Of a stretch of DNA of 64,000 nt, positions 53,244 to 62,109 are shown piece by piece. Position 1 is the stretch's first letter. The number at the start of each line of letters is the position of its first letter. Below the pieces are notes generated by a model. That model was not told the origin of the DNA. It did no database searches and saw only the letters and a list, made by a program, of their open reading frames with translations. A program made the position numbers and the translations under genes. The DNA comes from an uncultured bacterium (GTDB lineage Bacteria; CAIWAD01), in contig CAIWAD010000158.1 of NCBI GenBank assembly GCA_903910645.1, positions 29,341 to 93,340 on the forward strand. Direction: 5' to 3'.

Positions 53244-54548
53244 TCAGGATAAGCCCACAGCTTCCCTTCCGCCCAATTCCCTCAGTATGCGGGCATGCAA
53301 TCGGGCCGTCACCCCCGTACGCCTGCCCACCAGATCCAGGGCGGCGGCGGCCATGCGCCCGTGGGTGGCGGCATCATCCAGCAGGCGGAGCAGCAGCCCC
53401 TCCAGTTGCGCCCCATCGCCCACCTCCGCCCCGCCTCCGCAGGCCAGCAAATCCTGGGCTTCCTGGGAGACATGGTGCCTGGGTCCGAAAAGCACGGGCA
53501 GCCCGAAAGCCGCTGGTTCAATGACACTGTGCACGCCCGTGGTAAGGCCCCCACCCACCCAGGCCAGGCGGGCGCCCTCGTAGAGACCGGCCAACAGACC
53601 CACCCGATCCACCAGCACCGCCACTTCCCCGCGCCAGGGCTGCCCGGCCTCCACCTGGGCCAGGCGCATGCAGCCCATACCTCGGCGGGCCAGCTCCTGT
53701 TCCAACTGGGACAAATGGGTCTCAGTGGGTTCATGGGGAACCAGCAACAGGCGAAGATCCGGCCGCGTGGCCATGGCGCGCTGCAGGACGGGCAGGAGCA
53801 GGGCCTCGTCCGGTTCCCAGCTGGAGCCAACCACCACAACCCTGCCGTCACGGAAACCCGCCGGCAGGCCTTCCGCGGCCTTGCTGCCCCGGGCACGCTC
53901 CACAACGCGGTCGAATCGGGAATCCCCCAGCGCCTCCACAGGCACCTGGCAACCCTTCAACAAATGCTCGAAACGACTGGCCATGTCCGGCCCCACGGTG
54001 GCGATCCAGTCAAAATGCGACAGCAGCTGACGGTGGAAGGAGCGCAGCCAGGGCATGGCCAGACGGGAACGTGCATGGAAATTGGCGTTGATGAACCACA
54101 GGCGCGCCCCATTGCGGCGGGCCTCCAGCAGCAGATTGGGCCACAGGTCATGCTTGGTGACCAACACCAGGTCCGGTTTCACCAATTCCACGAAACGACG
54201 GGCCGCCCGCGGGGTGTCGAAGGGCAGGTACTCCACCACATCGGCCTCCACCTCACCTTTCAGATGACGCGGACCGGAAGTGGAGAAAAAGGTGATGAGC
54301 ACGCGCAGGCCATCCGCCCGCAGCGCACGCGCCAGAGGCCGAATGGCCTCGAATTCGCCCATGCTGGCACTGTGGATCCACACGGTGGCCCGCGCTGGTG
54401 GACAGGCAGCCAAGGCGGCCCTCAGGCGTGGCTGCCAGCCCCGACGGGCCCGGGCGTTTTCCCGCACACGGGGAAAAACCAGGGCGGCAATCTGCAGAAG
54501 GGTCCAGGCAGGCAGCGTAAGCACGCGGTAAAGCGCAAGGCTTAGCAT
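53244..54548 (-). CDS. waaA: 3-deoxy-D-manno-octulosonic acid (Kdo) transferase
   Basis: 434 residues. N-terminal membrane anchor (about 5-28), then HSASMGEFEA (catalytic Glu in this loop) and KHDLWPNLL; the C-terminal half has GSSWEPDE, CMP-Kdo-binding GGGLTTGVHSVIEPAAFG and HHVSQEAQDL. It adds Kdo to lipid IVA in the inner membrane during LPS core synthesis. Starts within the end of the GT9 gene (7-base overlap). Confidence 0.95.
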   Translation of the reverse strand: MLSLALYRVLTLPAWTLLQIAALVFPRVRENARARRGWQPRLRAALAACPPARATVWIHSASMGEFEAIRPLARALRADGLRVLITFFSTSGPRHLKGEVEADVVEYLPFDTPRAARRFVELVKPDLVLVTKHDLWPNLLLEARRNGARLWFINANFHARSRLAMPWLRSFHRQLLSHFDWIATVGPDMASRFEHLLKGCQVPVEALGDSRFDRVVERARGSKAAEGLPAGFRDGRVVVVGSSWEPDEALLLPVLQRAMATRPDLRLLLVPHEPTETHLSQLEQELARRGMGCMRLAQVEAGQPWRGEVAVLVDRVGLLAGLYEGARLAWVGGGLTTGVHSVIEPAAFGLPVLFGPRHHVSQEAQDLLACGGGAEVGDGAQLEGLLLRLLDDAATHGRMAAAALDLVGRRTGVTARLHARILRELGGREAVGLS

Positions 54549-55543
54549 GAAGTGCCCTCCACCCGCTCCAGGGAAAGTTCCAGGGCCTCCAGCACTTGAC
54601 GCGCCGAAATCCCCGCCAGGCAGTCCTGATGCCCCAGGGGGCAGCGCACCCGCCCCACATGACTACAAGGGCGGCAGGGCAGCTCCCGCTCCAGCACGCG
54701 CAGGCGCTGGCCCAACGGGTAGAAGCCCAACTCCCGCGTGGTGGATCCAAACAGAGCCACTCCCGGGACACCAGCGGCGTCGGCCATGTGCAGAAGGCCC
54801 GTGTCCCCGCACACAACGGAACGGGCCTGGGCCACCAGGCGGGCGCTCTCCTCCAGGCTGGTTTCGCCGCACAAGGAACGAACCCGTGCCGGATCCATGG
54901 CCGCCAGGCGTCTTCCCAGCACTTGTTCGCCCGCTCCCCCCAGAATGAGAATGGGCGGTCCGCCCCGCTCCAGCAGCAGAGGCAGGAAGTCCAGCCACCG
55001 GGCTTCCGGCCAGGCCTTGGTGGCGAAGCCCGCCCCGGGCACCAGCACATCGTGCCGGGCGGCACCGTGGCGCAGCACTTCTCCCTGCACCACCAGGCGT
55101 GGGTGCAGATGCTCAGACGGATTCAGGCAACCCGCCAACTCCAGATAGCGGCGCCACACGGGCATGGAGTCCTTGCGCCAGGAAGCGGGAAGGGCCTTGC
55201 CGTGAACCAGGAGCCATTTCTGCAGACGATGCTTGGGAAGGCGCGCATGGGCCCGCGGCCAGATGCGGTGGGAACGCAGGGTGTTGTGCAAATCCACGCG
55301 GCTGTGCGGTCCAAGGAGCTTCAGGTCCCGTCGCAGGGTACGCAGATCCTCCGTGGAGATGCGGTCCGGCAGGGCCAGCACGCGATCCACCGCCGGCCAG
55401 CCACGCACCACCTGGGCAAAGCGCTGGCGCGTTACATAGACCACCTGGCAGGAAGGATCCTCATCCTTCAGCCAGCGGGGCACCGGCTCGCTGAGCAGGA
55501 TGTCCCCCAGGGCAGAGAGACGCAGAAGCACCACCTGCCTCAC
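54542..55543 (-). CDS. Glycosyltransferase family 9 (heptosyltransferase-like)
   Basis: 333 residues from a GTG at 55543 overlapping the ApbE-like stop (GTGA), GGAGG upstream. RLSALGDILLSEP near the N terminus, VPGAGFATKAWP in the middle and CGDTGLLHMADAAGVP with FGSTTRE near the C terminus match the WaaC/WaaF fold. It probably transfers heptose or a similar sugar to Kdo in the LPS core; the neighbouring waaA supports this. Confidence 0.92.
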   Translation of the reverse strand: MRQVVLLRLSALGDILLSEPVPRWLKDEDPSCQVVYVTRQRFAQVVRGWPAVDRVLALPDRISTEDLRTLRRDLKLLGPHSRVDLHNTLRSHRIWPRAHARLPKHRLQKWLLVHGKALPASWRKDSMPVWRRYLELAGCLNPSEHLHPRLVVQGEVLRHGAARHDVLVPGAGFATKAWPEARWLDFLPLLLERGGPPILILGGAGEQVLGRRLAAMDPARVRSLCGETSLEESARLVAQARSVVCGDTGLLHMADAAGVPGVALFGSTTRELGFYPLGQRLRVLERELPCRPCSHVGRVRCPLGHQDCLAGISARQVLEALELSLERVEGTSC

Positions 55544-56532
55544 TTGTGCAAGGCCTCCACGGGAGGCAGCGGCACCGGGAATCCGGTGGTGGCGTGCCAG
55601 TTCCACTTTCCCGCTGAATCGCGGGTGGCCAGGGCCAGGTGTGTGCCATCGTGCCCCAGGGAATCCAGGGCAGTCTGACCCGCCACCGCCAGGCTCAGGG
55701 CCAGGGCGCGCGCGTCCAGGGCGGTGGGGGCAAAGGCCCAAGCCTCCACTCCCTCCACTGGCAAGCCAGAGCGCGGATCCACCACTGGACCCGCGGCGCG
55801 GCCTTCCACCGTGCCACGGACAGGAGTCCGCACTCGGGCAAAGGCGCCGCTGCCCAGGCGGATATCACCCCCGGCCCAGGCCTCTGAGGCGGGCAAGGCC
55901 ACGCTCCATGGCTCCGGCCGCGCATTGCGCCAGACCTCGGCCACCTGCACGCGGGACCCTTGTCCCTTCAAGCCCAGGCTGTCCACGGCGCAATCTGCCA
56001 GCACACCGGGCAAGAGGGGATCCAAGTCCAGCTCCATGCCGGGATCGCGCAGCAGCACGCCCAGCTCCACCACGAATATGCCGCCACGATGGACCAGGGC
56101 CGCCAGGGAATCCAGTTCCGCAGCGGTGGGCCATTTGGGCGGCAGCTTCCCATTGGGCAATCCCCACCAGCGCAGCAGGGGTCCGGCCAAGGGATCCACC
56201 GCGCCCAGGCTGCGCTCTTTCCATTCCAAAGCCGCCAATAGGGCATTGAAGGTGCCACGTCCCATGCGCGCGGATTGCACTCCCGCCTGGGCATTCACCC
56301 TGGCCAACTCCGAGCCCTGTCCGTCCAGGGCAAGCAGGTTCCATTGGCGCCGCAGCATGGCTCCGGCATCCGCCAGATCTGCTGGGGCGTTGCGGCCCGA
56401 TGCAGGCTGGGAGAGGACAATGGACCAGGGGCAACCCGGCAGTTGGCCGTCCAAGACGGCTGGCGCAGGTTCCAGGGCCGGCAGGCTGCGGCCCATCAGG
56501 GCGATGAGCAGGAAAGGGAGAAGTCGATGCAA
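55540..56532 (-). CDS. Degenerate ApbE-like (FAD:protein FMN transferase family) protein
   Basis: About 330 residues, starting most probably at TTG 56532, 8 bases after GGGAGG; the GTG at 56541 touches that site. Signal peptide (about 1-20). ApbE-like landmarks: SELARVNAQAG (about 75), a VDPLAGPLLRWWG segment (about 110), and VDPRSGLPVEGV with APTALDARALALSLAVAG near the C terminus, the metal-binding Asp/Thr region. The central DLGG(I/A)AKGYAVD motif is replaced by a Leu/Pro-rich DLDPLLPGVLAD, so FAD binding is doubtful. Envelope location likely. Either a divergent flavinyltransferase or a protein with a new role. Confidence 0.65.
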   Translation of the reverse strand: MHRLLPFLLIALMGRSLPALEPAPAVLDGQLPGCPWSIVLSQPASGRNAPADLADAGAMLRRQWNLLALDGQGSELARVNAQAGVQSARMGRGTFNALLAALEWKERSLGAVDPLAGPLLRWWGLPNGKLPPKWPTAAELDSLAALVHRGGIFVVELGVLLRDPGMELDLDPLLPGVLADCAVDSLGLKGQGSRVQVAEVWRNARPEPWSVALPASEAWAGGDIRLGSGAFARVRTPVRGTVEGRAAGPVVDPRSGLPVEGVEAWAFAPTALDARALALSLAVAGQTALDSLGHDGTHLALATRDSAGKWNWHATTGFPVPLPPVEALHK

Positions 56533-56564
56533 GAGGATCACCTCCCGGTTGCGCGGATGGCGTC

Positions 56565-57536
56565 TTAGAAGGAGCGCTCCACGGCAAAGGCGCTGAATGC
56601 GTGCAGCTGGTCGCGCACGGGACTTGCCGGAAAACAGGCCAGTGCCTCCAGGGCCTCGCGGCTGAAATCCAGGGCACGGGCGCGGGCATAATCCACACCC
56701 CCGCGCTCCACGGCGAAACGCGCCACCCGGGACAAGTCCCCCATGCGGGGCCGGGTGATCAGCCTTTTCATTTCCCGCACCTCGCTGGCGCTGCTGCGGC
56801 TGAAGGCGTGCAGGAGGGGCAGGGTGATCTTGCGTTCCTTCAAATCCCCACCCACCGGCTTGCCAATGATGCTGGCACTGCCCGTGTAGTCCAACAGGTC
56901 GTCCTGGATCTGGAAGGCCACGCCCAGGGCCTCGCCAAAGGTGCGCAAGGCCTCCACCTGCTCATCCGTGGCACCGCCGGACATGCCGCCCAGCACGCAG
57001 GAAGCCGCCACAAGTGCGCCGGTCTTGTTGGACACCATGCGGTAGTAGGTTTCTTCATCCATGTCCAGGTTCTTTGAACGGGCGGCCTGGTCCAGTTCGC
57101 CCTTGGCCAGGCGACGGGCCGTGCGCGCCAGCACCTCGAAGACCCGGGCATCCCCGCACTCCAGCATGGACAACAGGCTGTTGGCCAGGAGGTAGTCGCC
57201 AAACAGCACACTGATCTTGTTGCCGAACATGGAATTCAAACTGGGAAGGCCCCGGCGTCGATCACTGTTGTCCACCACATCGTCGTGCAGAAGCGTGGCG
57301 TTGTGCAGCAGCTCCACCACCACGGCGGCGAAGTGGGTGCGCTCGTTGCAGTCTCCCAGAAGTCGGGCGGAGAGATAGGTCAGGGTGGGGCGCAGCATTT
57401 TGCCCCGGCGCCCGCTGAGGAAGCGGATCACCTGATCCACAATAGGCGTTTTGCCGGTCTTGATGGCGGCATCGTAGCGGCGGCAGAACTCCGCCAGTTC
57501 GGGCTTCACCAGTTCCTGGACCTGCTCCAGACGCAT
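56565..57536 (-). CDS. Trans-polyprenyl diphosphate synthase
   Basis: 323 residues. First Asp-rich motif LLHDDVVDN (D85, D86, D89), RRG, and second motif QIQDDLLDY. Extends allylic diphosphates with IPP; likely makes the side chain of quinones (octaprenyl or similar; length not predictable). Follows tyrS by 4 bases and precedes the ApbE-like gene. Confidence 0.93.
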   Translation of the reverse strand: MRLEQVQELVKPELAEFCRRYDAAIKTGKTPIVDQVIRFLSGRRGKMLRPTLTYLSARLLGDCNERTHFAAVVVELLHNATLLHDDVVDNSDRRRGLPSLNSMFGNKISVLFGDYLLANSLLSMLECGDARVFEVLARTARRLAKGELDQAARSKNLDMDEETYYRMVSNKTGALVAASCVLGGMSGGATDEQVEALRTFGEALGVAFQIQDDLLDYTGSASIIGKPVGGDLKERKITLPLLHAFSRSSASEVREMKRLITRPRMGDLSRVARFAVERGGVDYARARALDFSREALEALACFPASPVRDQLHAFSAFAVERSF

Positions 57537-57540
57537 GGGA

Positions 57541-58755
57541 TCAGGCTCCCGCCAGTTTCAGGAATCGCCGTTTGCCCACTTTCAACACCTGCCCGGCATG
57601 GGAGGCGTCCAACACCAGGGCCTCGTCGGCCACCTTCACGCCATCCAGGCTCACCGCCCCCTGACGCACCAGTTTGCGCGCCTCGCCTTTACTGCCGGCC
57701 ATGCCCAGCGCTGCCATGAGATCGATGAGGGGCTCGCCCGCGGTCACCACATGCACTTCCACATCGTCGGGCTGTCCGCCCTGGCGGAACATGCTGTCGA
57801 ACTCCGCCTCGGCGGCCAGGGCCTGGTCTCCGTCATGATAAAGACGCACCAGCTCCCGGCCCAGGCGACGCTTGCACAGACTGGGATTGGCTCCGCCCTC
57901 CAGCTCGCGCTGGATGGCGTCCAGTTCCGTGGCGGGAAGGTCCGTGGCCAGGCGGAACCAGCGCAGGATAAGGGCATCGGGAATGCTCATGGTGCGGCCA
58001 AAGATGTCCCGGGGCGAATCGCACACGCCCACATAATTGCCCAGGGACTTGGACATCTTCTGCACCCCGTCCGTGCCCTCCAGGATGGGCATGGTGAGGA
58101 TGACCTGGGGCTCCTGCCCATACGCTTCCTGCAGCGTGCGTCCCACCAACAGGTTGAAGGTCTGGTCCGTGCCGCCCAATTCCACATCCGCCTTCAGGGC
58201 CACGCTGTCGTAGCCCTGCACCAGCGGGTAGAGCATTTCCATCAAAGTGATGGGCGTCTGCTCCTGGAAACGGCGGCGAAAATCCTCACGCTCCAGCAGA
58301 CGGGCAATGGTGTAGCGGCTGGTCAGGCGGATGAAATCATCAATGTGCATGGGGCTGAACCACTCGCTGTTGAAGCGGATCACCGTGCGATCCGGATCCA
58401 GCAGCTTGAAGATCTGCGCCTTGTAGGTCTCGGCGTTGGCCAGCACTTCTTCCCTGGACAGGGCCCGGCGGGTTTTGGACTTGCCCGTGGGGTCGCCGAT
58501 CATGCCGGTGAAATCCCCGATGAGGAAAACCACCGTGTGGCCCAGGCGCTGAAAGGCGCGCAATTTGTTGATGACCACCGCATGGCCGATGTGCAGGTCC
58601 GGGGCGGAAGGATCGGCGCCGAACTTCACCACCAAGGGTTGGCCGGTGGCGCGGCTGCGCTCCAGCTTCTTGGCCAGTTCGCCCTCGGGCAGGATCTCCG
58701 CCGCGCCGCTGCGGATTTCCGCCAGCTGCTCGGCAACGGGGGGGAAGGAGCTCAC
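57541..58755 (-). CDS. tyrS: Tyrosyl-tRNA synthetase
   Basis: 404 residues, TyrZ-type class Ic enzyme. HIGH signature at 55-58 (DLHIGHAVV), KMSKS at 233-237, and a C-terminal S4 RNA-binding domain (about 340-404). Charges tRNA-Tyr. GTG start at 58755 overlaps the smpB stop (GTGA). Confidence 0.97.
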   Translation of the reverse strand: MSSFPPVAEQLAEIRSGAAEILPEGELAKKLERSRATGQPLVVKFGADPSAPDLHIGHAVVINKLRAFQRLGHTVVFLIGDFTGMIGDPTGKSKTRRALSREEVLANAETYKAQIFKLLDPDRTVIRFNSEWFSPMHIDDFIRLTSRYTIARLLEREDFRRRFQEQTPITLMEMLYPLVQGYDSVALKADVELGGTDQTFNLLVGRTLQEAYGQEPQVILTMPILEGTDGVQKMSKSLGNYVGVCDSPRDIFGRTMSIPDALILRWFRLATDLPATELDAIQRELEGGANPSLCKRRLGRELVRLYHDGDQALAAEAEFDSMFRQGGQPDDVEVHVVTAGEPLIDLMAALGMAGSKGEARKLVRQGAVSLDGVKVADEALVLDASHAGQVLKVGKRRFLKLAGA

Positions 58756-59234
58756 CGCTGGTTCCTTTCCTTCATGATGCGCTTGATGTCCCGCTCCGCT
58801 TCACGCTTGCTTACATCGGCGCGCTTGTCCGCCTTGTGCTTGCCCGTCACCAGGGCCAGGCGGCACTTCACCAGATGCTTCTTCCAGTACAGGGCAAGGG
58901 GCACCAGGGTGCGGCCCTCGCCTTCCACTTCCCGGGCAATCTTGCGGATTTCCTGGGCGTGCAGCAGGAGTTTGCGCTGGCGTGTCTCATCGTGGGCGCC
59001 CACGGTGCCCTTGGCATAAGGGGAAATGTGCATGCCTACCACGAAGATTTCCCCGTCCACCACCCGGGCCCAGGCCTCTTTCAGGCTGGCGTGGCCATCC
59101 CGACAGCTTTTCACCTCCGTGCCGCACAGAACCATGCCCGCCTCCCAGGTCTGCACGACATGGTAATCGAAGCGGGCGCGGCGATTCTGGGCGATGTAGC
59201 GGGGCTCGTCCGTGGGCTTCTTCTTGGAGGCCAT
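58752..59234 (-). CDS. smpB: tmRNA-binding protein SmpB
   Basis: 160 residues from the ATG at 59234. [31 protein letters not shown] and the basic C-terminal tail needed in the ribosomal A site are all present. Works with tmRNA in ribosome rescue; the ssrA gene is not in the window. No strong ribosome site seen; the start lies 5 bases after the preceding stop, suggesting coupled translation. Confidence 0.96.
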   Translation of the reverse strand: MASKKKPTDEPRYIAQNRRARFDYHVVQTWEAGMVLCGTEVKSCRDGHASLKEAWARVVDGEIFVVGMHISPYAKGTVGAHDETRQRKLLLHAQEIRKIAREVEGEGRTLVPLALYWKKHLVKCRLALVTGKHKADKRADVSKREAERDIKRIMKERNQR

Positions 59235-59239
59235 GGGAG

Positions 59240-59800
59240 TTACTTCGCCGCCGTTTTGCCGAACCACTCCGCCACCCGCGCCACCACCTCGCGGTAGTCG
59301 GCGGCCTCCGTCACCGGCACCTTGGCGGGTCCGGCAAGGGTGGTGAAGAGCTTGTCCTTGTTCCCGCCGGCCAGCACCAGCACCTGGCGGGCCGATGGCA
59401 CAACGGGGCTGATGAAAGGATCAGACAGGGGTCCGCGCCGGGCTTCGCGCCCCACATGCAGGCAAAGGATGGGCACCTTCAGCGTTTTGGCCTTTTGCAC
59501 CAGGGCCTTCACGCGGGCCAGCTCCACATCCGTGGCATTCTTGGCCTGGCCAAGTCCCTTGGAGCTGCCGCCCACCACCAGCACAAGGCACTTCACGCCC
59601 GCCAGGGAGTCCGCGGTGAAGCGGGCGCTGGCACGGGCCTTGGTCACACCGGCCTTGGTGAAGAACTGCCTGGCAAGCAGCAGGTCGCTGCTCTGGCCTG
59701 CGGTGGTGATCACCACGGGTTCCGAGAAGAGGGAGGCGGCCTGGACCGCGGGGGGTCCGGCCACGAGCCAGCACAGGATGGCAAGCAGAAGAGTTCTCAT
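59240..59800 (-). CDS. DUF6305-like secreted protein
   Basis: 186 residues from the ATG at 59800. Signal peptide (about 1-21), then PVVITTAGQSSDLLLAR, a segment typical of DUF6305, a VLVVGGSSKGLG strand-turn-helix and alternating beta/alpha pattern to the end. The fold looks Rossmann-like and periplasmic; function unknown. Confidence 0.6.
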   Translation of the reverse strand: MRTLLLAILCWLVAGPPAVQAASLFSEPVVITTAGQSSDLLLARQFFTKAGVTKARASARFTADSLAGVKCLVLVVGGSSKGLGQAKNATDVELARVKALVQKAKTLKVPILCLHVGREARRGPLSDPFISPVVPSARQVLVLAGGNKDKLFTTLAGPAKVPVTEAADYREVVARVAEWFGKTAAK

Positions 59801-59847
59801 GATGTCCGCCTTTGATTGGCCCACAAGGTAGGAAAGAGCGGGCCGCT

Positions 59848-60279
59848 TCAGACGGGGGACGAAGGCCTCTCTCCGGGGGAAACCGCTGTCTGGGCCGACT
59901 GGGGTTGAGCCATGGCGAAGGCCAGCACATGACCGAAGGGGTCCAGGGCGTAAGCCACGCTCTCGCCCCAGTCCCGTGGCGCCACGGGATCCAAAAGGGT
60001 GGCGCCCGCGTCCATGGCGCGATCCAGCCAGGCAGCCGCGTCATCCACCGTCAGATAGAGTTCCGCACGAGCGGGGCCAGCCGCCCCGGGCGCCAGCGTT
60101 TCCAGCTCTGGCAACAGGCGCCGGATGCCCGCTTCCGGCATGAGGCCCAGCCGCAGACCGCCGGGCAGATCGAATTCAGTCATGCCAGGCACATGCAACA
60201 AGGGAGGCGCCAGCAACAGGTCGCGGTAGAAGGCACAGGCCTCCTCCTGATCCCGCACATAGAGGATGATCATGGACAT
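59848..60279 (-). CDS. VOC-superfamily protein
   Basis: 143 residues (ATG 60279; ATG 60273 also possible, overlapping the GT4 stop as ATGA). SMIILYVRDQEEACAFY begins the first VOC module and ELYLTVDDAAAWLDRAMDAGA the second, followed by DPFGHVLAFAM. Only some of the usual metal-ligand positions are filled, as in many uncharacterised members of the 'bleomycin resistance/glyoxalase' type. Substrate unknown. Confidence 0.82.
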   Translation of the reverse strand: MSMIILYVRDQEEACAFYRDLLLAPPLLHVPGMTEFDLPGGLRLGLMPEAGIRRLLPELETLAPGAAGPARAELYLTVDDAAAWLDRAMDAGATLLDPVAPRDWGESVAYALDPFGHVLAFAMAQPQSAQTAVSPGERPSSPV

Positions 60280-61328
60280 GGCCAATCCAGCAGTTCGCGG
60301 TAATGGCGTAGCGTGCCGCGCGCCATGCTGGCTGCGGAAAAATTGTCGGCAATCCAGGCGGGGCCGGCGGCGCCCCAGGCATGTAAGCGCTCCTTGTCGG
60401 CCAAGGCATGCACAAGCCCTTCAGCCAGCGCCCTGGCATTGTCCGCCTCCACCAGCCAACCCGTTTCGCCGTGGCGCACGCCTTCAGGAATGCCACCCGC
60501 CCGCGTGGCCAGCACCGGCACAGCCAGGGCCTGGGACAACAAGGCGACGCTTCCCAGACCTTCCTCCCGGGAGGGCATGGTGAAAAGATCCAGCGCCCCA
60601 AGAAAGGCCGCCGGTTCCTTGGGCAATGGATGGAAGCGCACAGCGGATGCAAGCCCCATGGCCAAGTGCTTCAACCGGGCCTCTTCCGGTCCCTCCCCAG
60701 CCAGATGCAGCACCAGCCCGGGATAAGCCTTCAGCACGGTGGGCAGCGCTTCCAACAGCAGATCCAGGCCCTTGTGGTGGCGGAAATGACCCATGAAGCC
60801 CAGGACGGGCGCACCCTCAAGCGGAAGCAAGGAAGTGGCTGTTTCCGGCAGATGTGCGGCGCTGTGAACGCAGGCCAGGCGGGGTTTGCGCCCGTTGGGC
60901 CATGGCAAGGCTTCCAGGCGTCGCAGAATCTCCCGGGACACGCACAGCACCAGCTCCACCCCGGACAAGCGCCGCAGCCCTCTCGGCCCCGGTCGGTCGG
61001 GAATGCGGCGGTGGGCCACCGTGGGCCTGTCTCCGGCCCACGCCAGGCACTGGGTGGCTCGGCCGGTGTGGGCATGCACAACATCCACCCGTGAACGCAG
61101 CCCGCGCAGCACCAGAGGCGCCAGGGTCCACAAGGCACCCGGAATGGAATGCCGCCTCGGCGCGGGCAGAAGGTCCCCCAGACGGAGATCCAGCATGCCA
61201 CCCCGGCGCACCAGGGCGTGATTCTCCACGCCCATGGCTTCCAACTGTTGGATTAGGAGGAAAGTCTGCAGTTCGCCGCCGCCCCAGCCCGCCTGATCGT
61301 TCACATGGAGCACGCGCAGATCAGCCAC
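60270..61328 (-). CDS. Glycosyltransferase family 4
   Basis: 352 residues from a GTG at 61328, overlapping the end of the GT2 gene by 8 bases. N-terminal GWGGGELQTFLL, central GFMGHFRHHKGLDLLLEAL and C-terminal PSREEGLGSVALLSQALAVPV with AGGIPEGV, the E-x7-E region of GT4 enzymes. Probably adds a sugar to LPS core or another envelope glycan, judged from its neighbours. Confidence 0.92.
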   Translation of the reverse strand: MADLRVLHVNDQAGWGGGELQTFLLIQQLEAMGVENHALVRRGGMLDLRLGDLLPAPRRHSIPGALWTLAPLVLRGLRSRVDVVHAHTGRATQCLAWAGDRPTVAHRRIPDRPGPRGLRRLSGVELVLCVSREILRRLEALPWPNGRKPRLACVHSAAHLPETATSLLPLEGAPVLGFMGHFRHHKGLDLLLEALPTVLKAYPGLVLHLAGEGPEEARLKHLAMGLASAVRFHPLPKEPAAFLGALDLFTMPSREEGLGSVALLSQALAVPVLATRAGGIPEGVRHGETGWLVEADNARALAEGLVHALADKERLHAWGAAGPAWIADNFSAASMARGTLRHYRELLDWPCP

Positions 61329-62106
61329 GGGAGTGGTCCTGCCAGGCTTCCAAAAGCTTCGCCTGCTTGAGGAAGACATAAAAGGCGGCCACGGCGCTGA
61401 GCACAAAGCCACGGCGGCCCATGAGCACGCCGCCTTCCAGCAGATACATGCGCAGGAATTTCCAGGGAGGATCCAGTGCCAGTTTCAACAGGGAGGGCGC
61501 GCGTCCCTGCTCCCGCTGTTCCCGGGCCAGTTGGCCCGTGTAGCGGTTGAGCTTTTCCACGTGGTGCTCAATATCCCGGTAGGGCCAATGCAAAAGGCGA
61601 GTGTGGAGAGGCAATTCCCGCAGCGCGGATCCCTCCACGCGGTCGTGCACCCAGGAGCCGCCGAAGCGTGCGGCCTTGCGATTGAACAGACGAGTGGCGC
61701 CGTCCTTGCGCCAGCCCGTCCAGTCCACCCAAGCTCCCAGATACCAGTTGCGCCGCCGAAAGCGGCCCGCCGCCCTCTCATCATCCCAGGGAAAGCGCGC
61801 CAGATCCTGCTCCAGGCCCTGGTCCAGCATCTCATCCGCGTCCAGGGAGAGCAGCCAGTCGTATGCGGCGGCGTCCACAGCCACATTTTTCTGCAACACA
61901 TGGGATTGAAACTCATGCACCAGGATGCGGGCCCCCGCCGCCTCCGCCTTGCGCCTGGCTCCTTCCGTGTGGCGGGCATCCAGCACCACCACCAGTTCGG
62001 CGCAGTGGGGATGCAGGCTGTTCAGACAGGCGCCCAGGCGCAGCTCCTCGTCCCGGGCAATGACGATGCCGCTGATGGGCGGCCGCGGGAGAGAGCCCTT
62101 CTCCAT
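61321..62106 (-). CDS. Glycosyltransferase family 2, WaaE/KdtX-like
   Basis: 261 residues. GIVIARDEELRLGACLNSL and LVVVLDARHTEGAR at the N terminus, LLSLDADE as the metal-binding DxD, and RLFNRKAARFGG, HWPYRDIEHHVEKLNRYT typical of the KdtX/WaaE branch that glycosylates the LPS inner core. A C-terminal hydrophobic stretch may anchor it. Starts 3 bases after typA. Confidence 0.9.
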   Translation of the reverse strand: MEKGSLPRPPISGIVIARDEELRLGACLNSLHPHCAELVVVLDARHTEGARRKAEAAGARILVHEFQSHVLQKNVAVDAAAYDWLLSLDADEMLDQGLEQDLARFPWDDERAAGRFRRRNWYLGAWVDWTGWRKDGATRLFNRKAARFGGSWVHDRVEGSALRELPLHTRLLHWPYRDIEHHVEKLNRYTGQLAREQREQGRAPSLLKLALDPPWKFLRMYLLEGGVLMGRRGFVLSAVAAFYVFLKQAKLLEAWQDHSRG

Positions 62107-62109
62107 GGC

